From NCBI GenBank assembly GCA_020851465.1, contig JADZCR010000017.1, positions 206,485 to 270,484 on the forward strand: 64,000 nt of DNA, read 5' to 3'. Positions 46,003 through 54,813 of this stretch are shown piece after piece; positions within the stretch are counted from its first letter, which is position 1, and each line of letters begins with the position of its first letter. The DNA is from Phycisphaeraceae bacterium. Lineage in GTDB: Bacteria; Planctomycetota; Phycisphaerae; Phycisphaerales; Phycisphaeraceae. Position numbers and translations under genes: made by a program. The notes under the pieces were generated by a model that was given only the letters and a program-made list of their open reading frames with translations, made no database searches and was not told the origin of the DNA.

Positions 46003-47187
46003 TTATCCTCGATTGCGGTTACGTCGTCGACTGTTTGGGATTGTTTTAACATCTTTGGGGTCGATAAATCCGCCCCCGTCTTCCAGCATGTAAATCAGGT
46101 GAAAAGCATATTGCGCGAAGTTTCGCTTCGCGCCGCCATACATCTCGTACTGCTGATTTTTTGCGGAAAAGCTCTTAAGCTCGGCACTAAGCTCGTTCAG
46201 AGTGGACTGGTCGTAGAGATTCAAAGCCCCGTCGAAGGTGGCCAGGTAGAAATAGGCGAGCAGGTCGAACGCTACCGGATTGTTTTCATTGACCTTGGTA
46301 CGAATCTCACCCATCACCGCCTTGGCGGTCGCCGGGTCACCGGTGAGGATCAGCGAGTAAAGCAGCTCGCCTCGGTATTGGCGAATGAGGTAGTTGAGCT
46401 GACGGGCGCGGCTGTTAAAAGCGATCGCGTTTTTATCAACACGGGTGGTGAATTGCTTGGCGAGTTTTTCCGCCTCAGCGAGGTTTGACTTAACTTTTGC
46501 AGCCTCCGCTGGCGACATTAATGCGTAGGACGCCGGCGGTCCAACGACGCGCTCGAAGGGCTTGTAGCCAGTCACTCGATTTCCTGAGCTCGCCAGGCCT
46601 GCCCATTTCTGATAAATCTTTTCCGGCTCGTGGTAATACTCGGTCCGCCATTTGATGTTGAGACTGCCGGGAAGTTTTTTGACCAGGGCCATGAGCCGCG
46701 GCCCGGTTTCCTGCTTGTCTTTCTGACGAGCGAGCTTCACGACAGCCATCAGATGCCAGCGGATGTAGGTGTCGCGGTAAATGGCTCCTTCGCCGCGGGT
46801 GAACGGTTGCTGCATCCGGTCGAGGCACGCGACAGCCATGTCGTCCGTCCATGTCTTGAGCATGGGGTGCGGACGGGTCCAGTAGATTGGAATTTTAGGG
46901 TTATCGACTTCTTCGATCGCGTTGGCTTCAGCGATCAAAACCTTAAGAGCTTCGTTGAGCTTGTTTCGTCTTGCCTCACGCTGGGCGACGGTACCCAACC
47001 CGCCATCGGCTGAGGGCGGCTCGGTCACGCTGCTGGTCTTTGCGGCATCGGTAGATGCGGCTGGTTTGGTTGTCGCCGTCGCAGGCGTTGCCGATGCTGC
47101 TGGGGTGGCGGGAGTTTGACCGCTTGCCGGCAGCCATGATCCAGCTACGAATAAGGTCGCGATCAACAATATGAGAAGCCGTTGCAT
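46003..47187 (-). CDS. Exported protein of unknown function
   Basis: 394 residues from ATG 47187, with GAGGG 8 nt upstream; a GTG at 47193 is the alternative. Signal peptide (LLILLIATLFVAGSWLPASG) followed by a Thr/Ala/Pro linker of about 35 residues. The rest looks all-helical with TPR-like pairs: DDMAVACLDRM, RWHLMAVVKLARQ, RARQLNYLIRQYRGELLYSL and AFDLLAYFYLATFDGAL. No family recognised. It lies 54 bp after frr and 63 bp before the DUF4159 gene on the same strand, so the two exported proteins may be functionally linked. Confidence 0.6.
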   Translation of the reverse strand: MQRLLILLIATLFVAGSWLPASGQTPATPAASATPATATTKPAASTDAAKTSSVTEPPSADGGLGTVAQREARRNKLNEALKVLIAEANAIEEVDNPKIPIYWTRPHPMLKTWTDDMAVACLDRMQQPFTRGEGAIYRDTYIRWHLMAVVKLARQKDKQETGPRLMALVKKLPGSLNIKWRTEYYHEPEKIYQKWAGLASSGNRVTGYKPFERVVGPPASYALMSPAEAAKVKSNLAEAEKLAKQFTTRVDKNAIAFNSRARQLNYLIRQYRGELLYSLILTGDPATAKAVMGEIRTKVNENNPVAFDLLAYFYLATFDGALNLYDQSTLNELSAELKSFSAKNQQYEMYGGAKRNFAQYAFHLIYMLEDGGGFIDPKDVKTIPNSRRRNRNRG

Positions 47188-47241
47188 GTCCACTTCCCTC
47201 GATTACGGGCTGTTCGGAGAAACCACTTTCACTCGATGATC

Positions 47242-47808
47242 TCAAATAGCCATGACTTCCTTCGTCTTGGCTGCCACCTGCTCCTCTACGATACCCTCAT
47301 ACTTCTTTACCAGATCTTGAATGTTGTTTTTCGCCGCTTCCGCTGCATCTTCGCTGATGTGCAGCGTCTTATCTTTTACGGCTGCATCAAGGTGTTTGTT
47401 CCCATCCCGCCGGGCGTTGCGGATGGTGACCTTGGCCTGTTCACCCATCTGCTTGATCGATCCGGCCAATTGCTGACGCCGCTCACCCGAAAGTGACGGC
47501 AGCGTGAGTCGAACGGCTTTGCCTTCTGAGACGGGGTTAAGCCCCAGGCCGGCACTCTGGATTGCTTTGACAATCAGTTGCACGGTTGATGCGTCAAACG
47601 GCTTGATCAAAATCTGCGTCGGCTCAGGCACCGTCACCAGTGCGAGTGAGCGCAGATCCGTCGAGGAGCCGTAATAGTCCACCTTTACAAAATCGACGAG
47701 GCCTGTCGATGCACGTCCTGTCCTTACCCCGCGCAGCTCCTGCTTGAGGTAGTCCACAGCCTTTTCCATGGCTTCTTCGGTCGTCAACTGAATTTCATCA
47801 AGGTCCAT
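47242..47808 (-). CDS. frr: Ribosome recycling factor
   Basis: 188 residues, normal length. Signature LRGVRTGRASTGLVD near residue 25 and the long three-helix bundle ending VQLIVKAIQSAGLGLNP and KVTIRNARRDGNKHLD. With EF-G it splits the post-termination ribosome. pyrH is 93 bp upstream on the same strand, the conserved pyrH-frr order found in many bacteria; rpsB and tsf are not in this window. Confidence 0.96.
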   Translation of the reverse strand: MDLDEIQLTTEEAMEKAVDYLKQELRGVRTGRASTGLVDFVKVDYYGSSTDLRSLALVTVPEPTQILIKPFDASTVQLIVKAIQSAGLGLNPVSEGKAVRLTLPSLSGERRQQLAGSIKQMGEQAKVTIRNARRDGNKHLDAAVKDKTLHISEDAAEAAKNNIQDLVKKYEGIVEEQVAAKTKEVMAI

Positions 47809-47901
47809 GGATTGCTCGGCTCCAATTCAATTTTCAAAGCGCGTCCTTAAAGCTGGCGAAACTCCAATTTACACTTTGAGCCTCAGAGTACCCGCCTTAC
47901 C

Positions 47902-48672
47902 TCATCCTTCCACCCTGGTCCCGCTGGATTCGCCGCGTACTGCCTGAGCGATGTGGCCGGGAGTCTTCATGTCGAATACCACGATCGGGATGCTGCGCTC
48001 CATGCACATCGAAAAAGCGGTCAGGTCCATTACCTCCAGCCGGCGGTTGATGACCTCACGGAAGGTCAGCCTGTCGAAGCGTTTCGCATCCTTATGTTTC
48101 ATGGGATCTTTGTCATAAATCCCGTCCACTTTCGTGGCTTTGAGCAATACATCAGCACCAATCTCTGTTGCCCGTAGTGCAGCCGCTGTGTCCGTTGTGA
48201 AAAAGGGGTTTCCCGTACCGGCGACAAAGATCACCACGCGCCCTTTTTCCAAGTGGCGGATCGCCCGTCCGCGGATAAAGGTCTCCGCCACCGCGGACAG
48301 GTTGAGAGCACTCAGCACCCGCGCCGGCTGGCCGAGCTTTTCGAGCATCTCTTTCAGTGCCAACCCGTTGAGCACGGTTCCGAGCATGCCCATGTAATCT
48401 GCGGTTGCGTGGGCGATGTGACCTTCCTCTGCCAATCGCGCTCCCCGGATGATGTTGCCGCCGCCTACGACGACCGCAAGCTCGGTTCCCTGTCTTGCCG
48501 CCGCGATGATTTCACGGGCGATCAGGTCGAGTTCGACGCCGTCTATCCCGAACTCACCCGGCTTACAGAACGCCTCACCACTGATCTTCAGTAGTGCTCG
48601 ACGATAGCGAGGCACCGGAACTGAGGATTTTTTCGAGCGTCCGGGCTTCTTGGCGGTGGCGGCAGTAGGCAT
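47902..48672 (-). CDS. pyrH: UMP kinase
   Basis: 256 residues. An N-terminal basic stretch of about 22 residues precedes YRRALLKISGEAF, the amino-acid-kinase-fold start. Glycine-rich VVVGGGNIIRGA, the FVAGTGNPFFTTDTAAALRA block and TKVDGIYDKDP are conserved. It phosphorylates UMP to UDP, and in bacteria is regulated by GTP and UTP. Followed by frr. Confidence 0.96.
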   Translation of the reverse strand: MPTAATAKKPGRSKKSSVPVPRYRRALLKISGEAFCKPGEFGIDGVELDLIAREIIAAARQGTELAVVVGGGNIIRGARLAEEGHIAHATADYMGMLGTVLNGLALKEMLEKLGQPARVLSALNLSAVAETFIRGRAIRHLEKGRVVIFVAGTGNPFFTTDTAAALRATEIGADVLLKATKVDGIYDKDPMKHKDAKRFDRLTFREVINRRLEVMDLTAFSMCMERSIPIVVFDMKTPGHIAQAVRGESSGTRVEG

Positions 48673-48903
48673 AAGGGTTTCAGCAGGAAATTCAGCTTAT
48701 TGAACGACATACGCGCGGGGTAGTCAAGTTTCCTTAGCTGCTGTCAGCAGGCTGGATCCTCTTCGCTGGATCAGCGATCCAAACTGGATAAAGCAGGTGG
48801 CTGCGATCCCGTGAATTCCAAAGTCACAGCCGTTCAACGGGGGCTATTAGTCGCCTGTGATGATGCGGCTCCACGACGGACTGGTTCGTCATAAAATACT
48901 GCG

Positions 48904-50319
48904 ATGACCGCTCATGCCCAGAAATTTTCCGACATCGATATGGAGGCAGTGATAGCTGGCACCGCGAGGTTGTCACGCCAGCAGGCGGTGACCCTATTCC
49001 ATGAGGCATCCTTGCACGACCTTGGCCGGTGGGCGACCGCTGTTGCCGATCGGGTGATGGCGAACGCCTACCCGCAGACGCCGCGCATTCGTACCTATGT
49101 CATTGATCGAAATATCAATTACACCAATATCTGCTCAGCCAACTGTACCTTTTGCGCCTTCAAGCGTGACGAGGGCGATAAGGACGCCTATACGCTCAAT
49201 ATTGCGCAGTTACATGACAAAATCCGCGAGCTGGTCGCCATCGGCGGAACGCAGATTCTTCTTCAAGGCGGCATGCATCCGCACTTGCCGATTGAGTTTT
49301 ACGAAGACATGCTCAGCTCAATCCGCACAGCGTTTCCGACAGTGCATATTCACGGATTCAGTCCGCCGGAATTTGTCGAGTTCGTAGCGGTTTTTGATAT
49401 CAAGGGCTTTCCCACGACCGCACCGGGTAAGAGTCACGAGATACCTCGCGAGGTTTGGCTGGCGAAGCTGGAGACGATCCTGCGTCGGCTCATGGCTGCG
49501 GGGCTGGCATCCATCCCTGGCGGCGGCGGTGAAATCTTTGCCGAGCATGTCCGCCGACGCATCGGTCTGGGTAAAGCCACAGCCGATCAGTGGATCGATG
49601 TCATGTCGATGGGCCACCGTCTGGGTATGTTCACCAGTGGGACGATGATGTTTGGTCACATCGAGGGAATTGCTGATCGCATTGACCATATGGCCCGCCT
49701 GCGCGACGCTCAGGATCTGGCTATCAAAAACAACTGGCCGGGACGTTACGTGTCATTTATCGCCTGGCCGTTCCAGCGCGAAAACACTCCGATGGGCCGG
49801 CTCAAGGAATGGAACGCGCAAACGGACGGCGAGTTCCCCGGAGATGTTCTGGCCGATCGAGGAAAGGATGCACCGGGGGCTAGCCTGGCGGGTAAGCGGC
49901 TGCGTTTATCGGGTGTGAGCGATTACCTCCGCACGCAGGCAATCGCCCGGCTTTTCATGGACAACATCCAGTCAATCGGCTCATCATGGGTCACCATGGG
50001 GCCGAAGATCGGTCAGTTAGCTCTCTATTTCGGAGCTACTGATCTGGGCAGCGTGATGATGGAGGAAAACGTCGTCAGCGCAGCGGGTACCACGTATTGC
50101 CTTAATGAGGCGTTGCTTTGCCGACTCATTCGGGATTCAGGGTACTTACCCGCGCAGCGAGATAATCGCTATCGCATTCTGAAGCTCAACGACTCTTCCG
50201 ACTCTCCCGACCTGCGCGTGAAAGATTGGAGCACGCAACGTGTAGCCAAACTTCATCAGGAAAAGCACGAGTCACCCAGCTTGACGGAGGTCGAGCTGAC
50301 CGTGAAGGTTGAGCGGTGA
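48904..50319 (+). CDS. mqnC: Cyclic dehypoxanthinyl futalosine synthase (radical SAM)
   Basis: 471 residues. Radical SAM motif with the cluster Cys77, Cys81 and Cys84 in NICSANCTFCAF; conserved RNINYTNIC, GGTQILLQGG, HIHGFSPPE, SIPGGGGEI, TMMFGHIEG and WPFQRENTP. This is the MqnC pattern in the futalosine route to menaquinone, which cyclises dehypoxanthine futalosine. About 30 residues (FVAVFDIKGFPTTAPGKS) are inserted between HIHGFSPPE and the next conserved block. The other mqn genes are not in this window. It is divergent from pyrH with a 231-bp spacer. Confidence 0.93.
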   Translation: MTAHAQKFSDIDMEAVIAGTARLSRQQAVTLFHEASLHDLGRWATAVADRVMANAYPQTPRIRTYVIDRNINYTNICSANCTFCAFKRDEGDKDAYTLNIAQLHDKIRELVAIGGTQILLQGGMHPHLPIEFYEDMLSSIRTAFPTVHIHGFSPPEFVEFVAVFDIKGFPTTAPGKSHEIPREVWLAKLETILRRLMAAGLASIPGGGGEIFAEHVRRRIGLGKATADQWIDVMSMGHRLGMFTSGTMMFGHIEGIADRIDHMARLRDAQDLAIKNNWPGRYVSFIAWPFQRENTPMGRLKEWNAQTDGEFPGDVLADRGKDAPGASLAGKRLRLSGVSDYLRTQAIARLFMDNIQSIGSSWVTMGPKIGQLALYFGATDLGSVMMEENVVSAAGTTYCLNEALLCRLIRDSGYLPAQRDNRYRILKLNDSSDSPDLRVKDWSTQRVAKLHQEKHESPSLTEVELTVKVER

Positions 50320-50488
50320 CCTTGAAGATTAAACGGAAGAAAGATTTACGCTCGGTATTCCTGCAAAAGGCTGCCCTCCTCTTTTGATCTGCTGATTTTT
50401 TTGCAGTTCCGCGTGCTTCCCCATTTCCCTCTAGCCCCGCTATGATGCTCGCGCAACGAACTTCCGCACCTGATGTGAGGCGACTTCG

Positions 50489-51163
50489 ATGAACGAATTT
50501 CCCGGCCTGTTCCGTACTCCCGCAAACCATCCCCTGGCTGCACTTCAGAGCAGCATGGCGTCGTCCGCGCCGTACCAGCGCTATCGCGAGATGACGATTG
50601 ACGAGATGTTGCTCGAAAATCGCGTCATCTTTCTCGTCGGTGAGATCAACTACAGCACAGCGACCGGCGTCATCATGCGTCTGCTCCACCTGCAAAATCA
50701 GAAGCAGGGTGTCGATATCAACCTCTACATCAACTCCCCCGGCGGCAGCGTCGATGACACGCTGGCTATCTATGACACGATGAAGTTCCTCAACTGCGAT
50801 GTCGCCACCTACTGCATCGGTAAGGCGATGTCCGGCGGAGCGATCGTGCTGGCCAGCGGCACCAAAGGCAAGCGGTTTATCCTCCCGCACGCCCGCGTGA
50901 TGATCCATCAACCCTTCGGCGGAGTGTACGGCCAGACCAGCGATGTGCAGATTCAGGCGGAAGAAATCCTCAAGAGCAAAAAGCAACTCAACGAGTTGCT
51001 CTCCAAGCACACCGGTCGGCCGGTCGAACAAATCGAAGCGGACTCCGAACGCGATCGCCATTTCAGTGCCGAGGAAGCCAAAGCCTATGGATTGGTGGAT
51101 GAGGTGCTTGATCGCGGCGGTGAAGCAGGTAAAGCCTCCGCTGCCGCTGGGGTTAATTCCTGA
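50489..51163 (+). CDS. clpP: ATP-dependent Clp protease proteolytic subunit
   Basis: 224 residues. Catalytic triad by spacing: Ser115 in GKAMSGGAIVLA, His140 in VMIHQPFGG (25 residues on) and Asp189 in SERDRHFS. The Ser motif reads MSGGA rather than the usual SMGA. The ring-forming ClpP associates with ClpX, encoded about 15 kb away at 33674. It has the usual IYDTMKFL and YGLVDEV blocks; the N-terminal ~20 residues are probably a propeptide. It is 170 bp from mqnC. Confidence 0.96.
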   Translation: MNEFPGLFRTPANHPLAALQSSMASSAPYQRYREMTIDEMLLENRVIFLVGEINYSTATGVIMRLLHLQNQKQGVDINLYINSPGGSVDDTLAIYDTMKFLNCDVATYCIGKAMSGGAIVLASGTKGKRFILPHARVMIHQPFGGVYGQTSDVQIQAEEILKSKKQLNELLSKHTGRPVEQIEADSERDRHFSAEEAKAYGLVDEVLDRGGEAGKASAAAGVNS

Positions 51164-51339
51164 TCGCAGGTTCCCTCACAAGCTTGCAATGTTCAATCGG
51201 CCATTCACCAGCCAGTGAGTGTCAGTCTTGCACGTTTCAACGGTATGCGAGGCGATCTGACCGGGTGGGTGCTCGCTATGATGCGATTGAAAATTGGTTC
51301 ACGAACCAAGAATAAAAATTTTCATTGGAGTCGATAACC

Positions 51340-52035
51340 GTGCCAAGTTCCCCCGATGTCAAATCGTTTGCTGCTCAAGGCGCTGGTCTGGCTGGTTATG
51401 TCGAAAAAACATTTCACCCTGAGGACGAAATTCTTGCGGATATTCGGAAAAGAGCCGCTACAGCGGGTTTGCCTGCGATTCACGTGTCCCCTTTTGACGG
51501 CCGTCTGCTGGAAGTGATCGCCCGCGCAGCACGAGCAAAAAAGATCGTCGAGATCGGCACACTGGCAGGTCTTTCAGGTGTCTGTCTTGCGCGTGCGCTG
51601 CCGGAGGGAGGCGTACTGCACACGTTTGAGTTTGAGAAGAAGCACGCGGAGGTCGCTCGTGAGTCTTTCCGAAAGGGCAATCTCGAAAATCGAGTCAAAA
51701 TCCACATAGGCCCGGCGATGCAAAATCTTTCTGCCATTGAAGCCGAGGGGCCGTTCGATCTGGTTTTTATCGACGCTGACAAAGAGAACTACCCGAACTA
51801 TCTAGCCTGGGCAGCCAGGCATCTTCGTCCAGCAGGCGTTGTGTTGTGTGATAACGCATTTGCGTGGGGTCTTGTCGCCGTCGCTGACGATGCTGCGGAG
51901 TTAAAGCAGGGGCACCACGCCGCAGCGAGAAAGGCAATCCTCGCAACCAATGCCGCGATTGCCGACCAGAAGGGTCCATGGCGCGGCATGATGCTACCTA
52001 CCGGTGAAGGGTTGGTGATGGGGGTCAGGAAGTAG
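51340..52035 (+). CDS. SAM-dependent O-methyltransferase (caffeoyl-CoA OMT-like)
   Basis: 231 residues from GTG 51340, with GGAG 9 nt upstream; TTG 51325 is the in-frame alternative. Class I methyltransferase: KIVEIGTLAGLSG (motif I), HTFEFEKKHAEVA, DLVFIDADKENYPNYL with the Asp residues that bind the metal in this family, and VVLCDNAFAWG. Such catechol-type O-methyltransferases methylate phenolics in a metal-dependent way; substrate unknown here. It stands alone and ends 106 bp from the convergent GH20-like gene. Confidence 0.9.
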   Translation: MPSSPDVKSFAAQGAGLAGYVEKTFHPEDEILADIRKRAATAGLPAIHVSPFDGRLLEVIARAARAKKIVEIGTLAGLSGVCLARALPEGGVLHTFEFEKKHAEVARESFRKGNLENRVKIHIGPAMQNLSAIEAEGPFDLVFIDADKENYPNYLAWAARHLRPAGVVLCDNAFAWGLVAVADDAAELKQGHHAAARKAILATNAAIADQKGPWRGMMLPTGEGLVMGVRK

Positions 52036-52063
52036 CAGTCGCGGATTTCCCAATCACTGTCCG

Positions 52064-52083
52064 ATGCCGTCAATCGACGGCAT
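52064..52083. other. Hairpin between convergent genes
   Basis: Perfect 8-bp inverted repeat ATGCCGTC-AATC-GACGGCAT in the 106-bp space between the O-methyltransferase and the GH20-like gene. No T-run on either side; could be a bidirectional transcription barrier or chance. Confidence 0.35.
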
Positions 52084-52141
52084 GCCGGCGGTGAGGTCAT
52101 CGCTCCCTCAGCACACAGCGAGGCACTTCTCCACGACAGAG

Positions 52142-53731
52142 TTACTTGAGTTTCTGAGCGTAGTATTTTTTCGCAATCATTTTTTTCTTCAAACAAATCT
52201 TCTGGCCCGCTTTAATCCGGCTCACACGCAGGTCGAATAAATGTCGGACCCATTCCTCGTGCGCGTCTCCGGCGTAACGCTGACCGAAGTGTTTTTCAAT
52301 CTTTTTTCGTAAAGCGGCGATGTCGCGCAGAGTCTGATTCTGCTCATCAATGCGGCGTTGCCACTCATCCTCCGTTGGCTTTGTATTGGCATTGAAGTAA
52401 TCGACTTCCTCGAGGTTGTAATCAGCTCGACGGGCCAGCTCCAGTGCGCGTGCCATCAGTGCCGTCGAGTCCCATTCGTATCGGTGCTCACGGATTTTGG
52501 GTGAAAGCTTTTCCATCTCGGCGGCAATTTTTCCTTCCAGCCGCCAGTTATCACGCGATCGACCAAGTGTACGGAAGATGCGATCCGTTTCTTTCTGAGG
52601 AATGCCGGGGAAAAAAGTGCGTGGGGTCGCGCCCATTGACTCCGACATCTTGTTGATTTGCCACCATTGGAGATCGATGGAATAGTTTGGTGGGCACCAG
52701 CTTGTCCCCCGTGCCCAGGAGGTTCCGATCTGACCGAGTTGGCCGGTTCGTTTGATAGCCTTGCTCCACGTGACGAGGTTGGTCAACAGAGCGTTGTAGT
52801 CCGGCAGGAATTGATGGTGCGCGCTGATTCTCAGGCCGCTCGCACCTACACATTTCATACCCAGTTTTGTCCAAAGGTCGATTTGCGGAAGCGGCATGAA
52901 CTCGCGGCCGCGCTTATCCCGCTGGTAGGGGGCAAGTGATCGGCGCACTTCGGGTGTGTGGTCTTCGAGAAACTTTGTGCCGCCACCGATCGCAGGGGCC
53001 AGGGGATTTTCCGGTTCCTCGAGCCATGTCTTGCTCACCCGGAATCCACCTACGAGTCGCACACTCGATGTGGTTTCGCGGGGCAAGGCTGAGTATTCCC
53101 ATGGCGTAAAAATCACACGTCCCTTGAGATCTGCGAATGCGTCAGGCCGAAAGTGATCCTCCAGCATGTCCGTCCAGATCATGGGAATCTTGCCCATTGG
53201 CTCAACGACAGCCAGCAGATTGCGCAGGTGATCGAGGAATACATCGAGCACATCGCGCTTTTGCCTTCGTGCGGTATCGTGCAGCGCGTGCGCCTCATCC
53301 ATTCCCAGATGGATGTATCGACTGTCCGGGTGGGCAGCCGCAACTTGACGCAACATCTCAAAAATCAATCCGGTTGATTCGGGGTCATCGACTTTAATTG
53401 TGCTGGGGTATTGAGGTTTTTCAGCCAGATGACGGTACTTCTTCCACCCCAGCAGATATTCGAGATGTCCAAGACATTGCTGGAGTGGGATCACCTCGAT
53501 GCTGTTCTTCTTTGCTTCGGAAAGAAATTTTCTGAGTGTGGCTTGGCTCCAAACTTCGGGTCGCCTGCCGATTCCGATTCCGCGGAAGGGGAATATATCC
53601 TCGTACTCGACCAAAACAGCATTGACTTTTTGCGCAGCAAGATCACGCATAAGCTGCGGAAAGTACGAAGGCTTAAACACAACACCTTTGAGGTCGATGT
53701 GGACGCCGATCATGGGTGAAGCGGTTGGCAT
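52142..53731 (-). CDS. Glycoside hydrolase family 20-like beta-hexosaminidase
   Basis: 529 residues. No signal peptide. TIM-barrel with the GH20 catalytic Asp-Glu pair in YIHLGMDEAH (about residue 143-146), in which Glu is the acid/base and Asp stabilises the N-acetyl group, and QQCLGHLEYLLGW and WTDMLEDHF in barrel strands. It would remove terminal GlcNAc or GalNAc. The non-catalytic N-terminal domain of classical GH20 enzymes is missing, and the C-terminus is a charged helical stretch with the basic end KKKMIAKKYYAQKLK. Substrate uncertain. Confidence 0.82.
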   Translation of the reverse strand: MPTASPMIGVHIDLKGVVFKPSYFPQLMRDLAAQKVNAVLVEYEDIFPFRGIGIGRRPEVWSQATLRKFLSEAKKNSIEVIPLQQCLGHLEYLLGWKKYRHLAEKPQYPSTIKVDDPESTGLIFEMLRQVAAAHPDSRYIHLGMDEAHALHDTARRQKRDVLDVFLDHLRNLLAVVEPMGKIPMIWTDMLEDHFRPDAFADLKGRVIFTPWEYSALPRETTSSVRLVGGFRVSKTWLEEPENPLAPAIGGGTKFLEDHTPEVRRSLAPYQRDKRGREFMPLPQIDLWTKLGMKCVGASGLRISAHHQFLPDYNALLTNLVTWSKAIKRTGQLGQIGTSWARGTSWCPPNYSIDLQWWQINKMSESMGATPRTFFPGIPQKETDRIFRTLGRSRDNWRLEGKIAAEMEKLSPKIREHRYEWDSTALMARALELARRADYNLEEVDYFNANTKPTEDEWQRRIDEQNQTLRDIAALRKKIEKHFGQRYAGDAHEEWVRHLFDLRVSRIKAGQKICLKKKMIAKKYYAQKLK

Positions 53732-53804
53732 AAGTGATCTCGGTATGTGGTGATGGAGTCATTTCCTGTTCTGCAAGCGGGAACAATAAGGGCAAGCGGG
53801 AAAT

Positions 53805-53843
53805 AAAAAAAGCACGGCCCGGGCAGAGGATGCACCGGGCCGC
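53805..53843 (-). terminator. Rho-independent terminator
   Basis: On the minus strand GCGGCCCGG ... CCGGGCCGTGC followed by TTTTTTTAT; the stem CGGCCCGG/CCGGGCCG is perfect (53815-53822 with 53835-53842). It ends the transcript of the small exported-protein gene at 53905. Confidence 0.85.
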
Positions 53844-53904
53844 ACTCGATCAGGGGCAGGAAAAAATATGAGCGAACGCTTCCGACAAATAATCGGAGTC
53901 AGGC

Positions 53905-54414
53905 TTACCTGGCAGCGAGCTTGCCGTCTTTTTTCGTTTCTTCCTTTTTAGGCTCAGGCTTTTCGGGCACGATCGGCATCGGGCTTTGCGGATCAATTCC
54001 GGGCATTGCCGGCTTCATGAGAATCATTGCCGGCGTCGGCATAACACCAGCCACAGTCGGCTCCGTCACCAGGCCGCGGTAAGTCACCACACCAGTGGAC
54101 ATTCTCGCGCGGGCCAGCCGCTGTGCCTTGAGCAGTGAATGGTCATCGTCGATCTTTCCGACTCCCTGATACTGGAGGTCAGACATCGGATCGATGAAGG
54201 TCGTGGCGTTCACGATCTTCACTTCCACCAAGAATGGCCGCACCGGCTGCTCACTTAGGCTGCGACTCACCGTAGCTGCCGGCTCGACGACTTGTCGTGA
54301 GACGATGTAAACACGGGGGTTGGGGTCGCAAACGCGATATGCCACCGGGCCGGAATCAGCCAGCAGAGGTGTTGCACACAGTGCGATCGCGCCAGCAAAA
54401 ATTATCTTGACCAT
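53905..54414 (-). CDS. Small exported protein of unknown function
   Basis: 169 residues from ATG 54414, with GGAGAG 5 nt upstream; the frame continues to 54447. Signal peptide MVKIIFAGAIALCATPLLA. The mature part has VEVKIVNATTFIDPMSDLQY and KAQRLARARMSTGVVTYRG and ends in a Pro/Glu/Lys-rich tail (PEKPEPKKEETKKDG). No family recognised. A terminator follows. Confidence 0.6.
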   Translation of the reverse strand: MVKIIFAGAIALCATPLLADSGPVAYRVCDPNPRVYIVSRQVVEPAATVSRSLSEQPVRPFLVEVKIVNATTFIDPMSDLQYQGVGKIDDDHSLLKAQRLARARMSTGVVTYRGLVTEPTVAGVMPTPAMILMKPAMPGIDPQSPMPIVPEKPEPKKEETKKDGKLAAR

Positions 54415-54813
54415 AGCGTCTCTCCTTCGCCCTCCGGGCGACGGCAATCTAAAGCGTCAAGGGATTTCCCGAACCCCTGACGCCGTCCCTCCGGACGACT
54501 TAAAGCATTGGCAACAGTTGTGCCAGGAGGCCCCTGATCTGGCTCTCCGCTCGAAACCCTTAAAAATCAGGGGTTTGATGAAAGCCAGCCACCTCAATCG
54601 CTGGTCCGGAGAATCGGCATGTTGTCAAAAGACAACACATGGTGATGCCATGCAGCGGCAATTGATGTTCGAAATGACATCAGCTCAACAGATGCTTTGG
54701 CTCTGCCGGATAGAGGTACGGAGGCGACCGGTCAGCACTACCAATGCTGCGTGTAAGGTGGATAGGGACAAAGTAATGGATGAGGGAAGGACTCAGAGCA
54801 CGAAGATAACGCG
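54415..54813. other. Intergenic spacer with leader hairpin
   Basis: About 400 bp between two minus-strand exported-protein genes. GCGTCA (54454-54459) pairs with TGACGC (54478-54483) with extra pairing GGG/CCC, a possible hairpin about 40 bp upstream of the small exported gene. Otherwise no coding frame or recognisable element. Confidence 0.4.

Noticed and set aside
50186..51061. 291-codon minus-strand frame
   Set aside because: Antisense to the end of mqnC and to clpP; no family resemblance.
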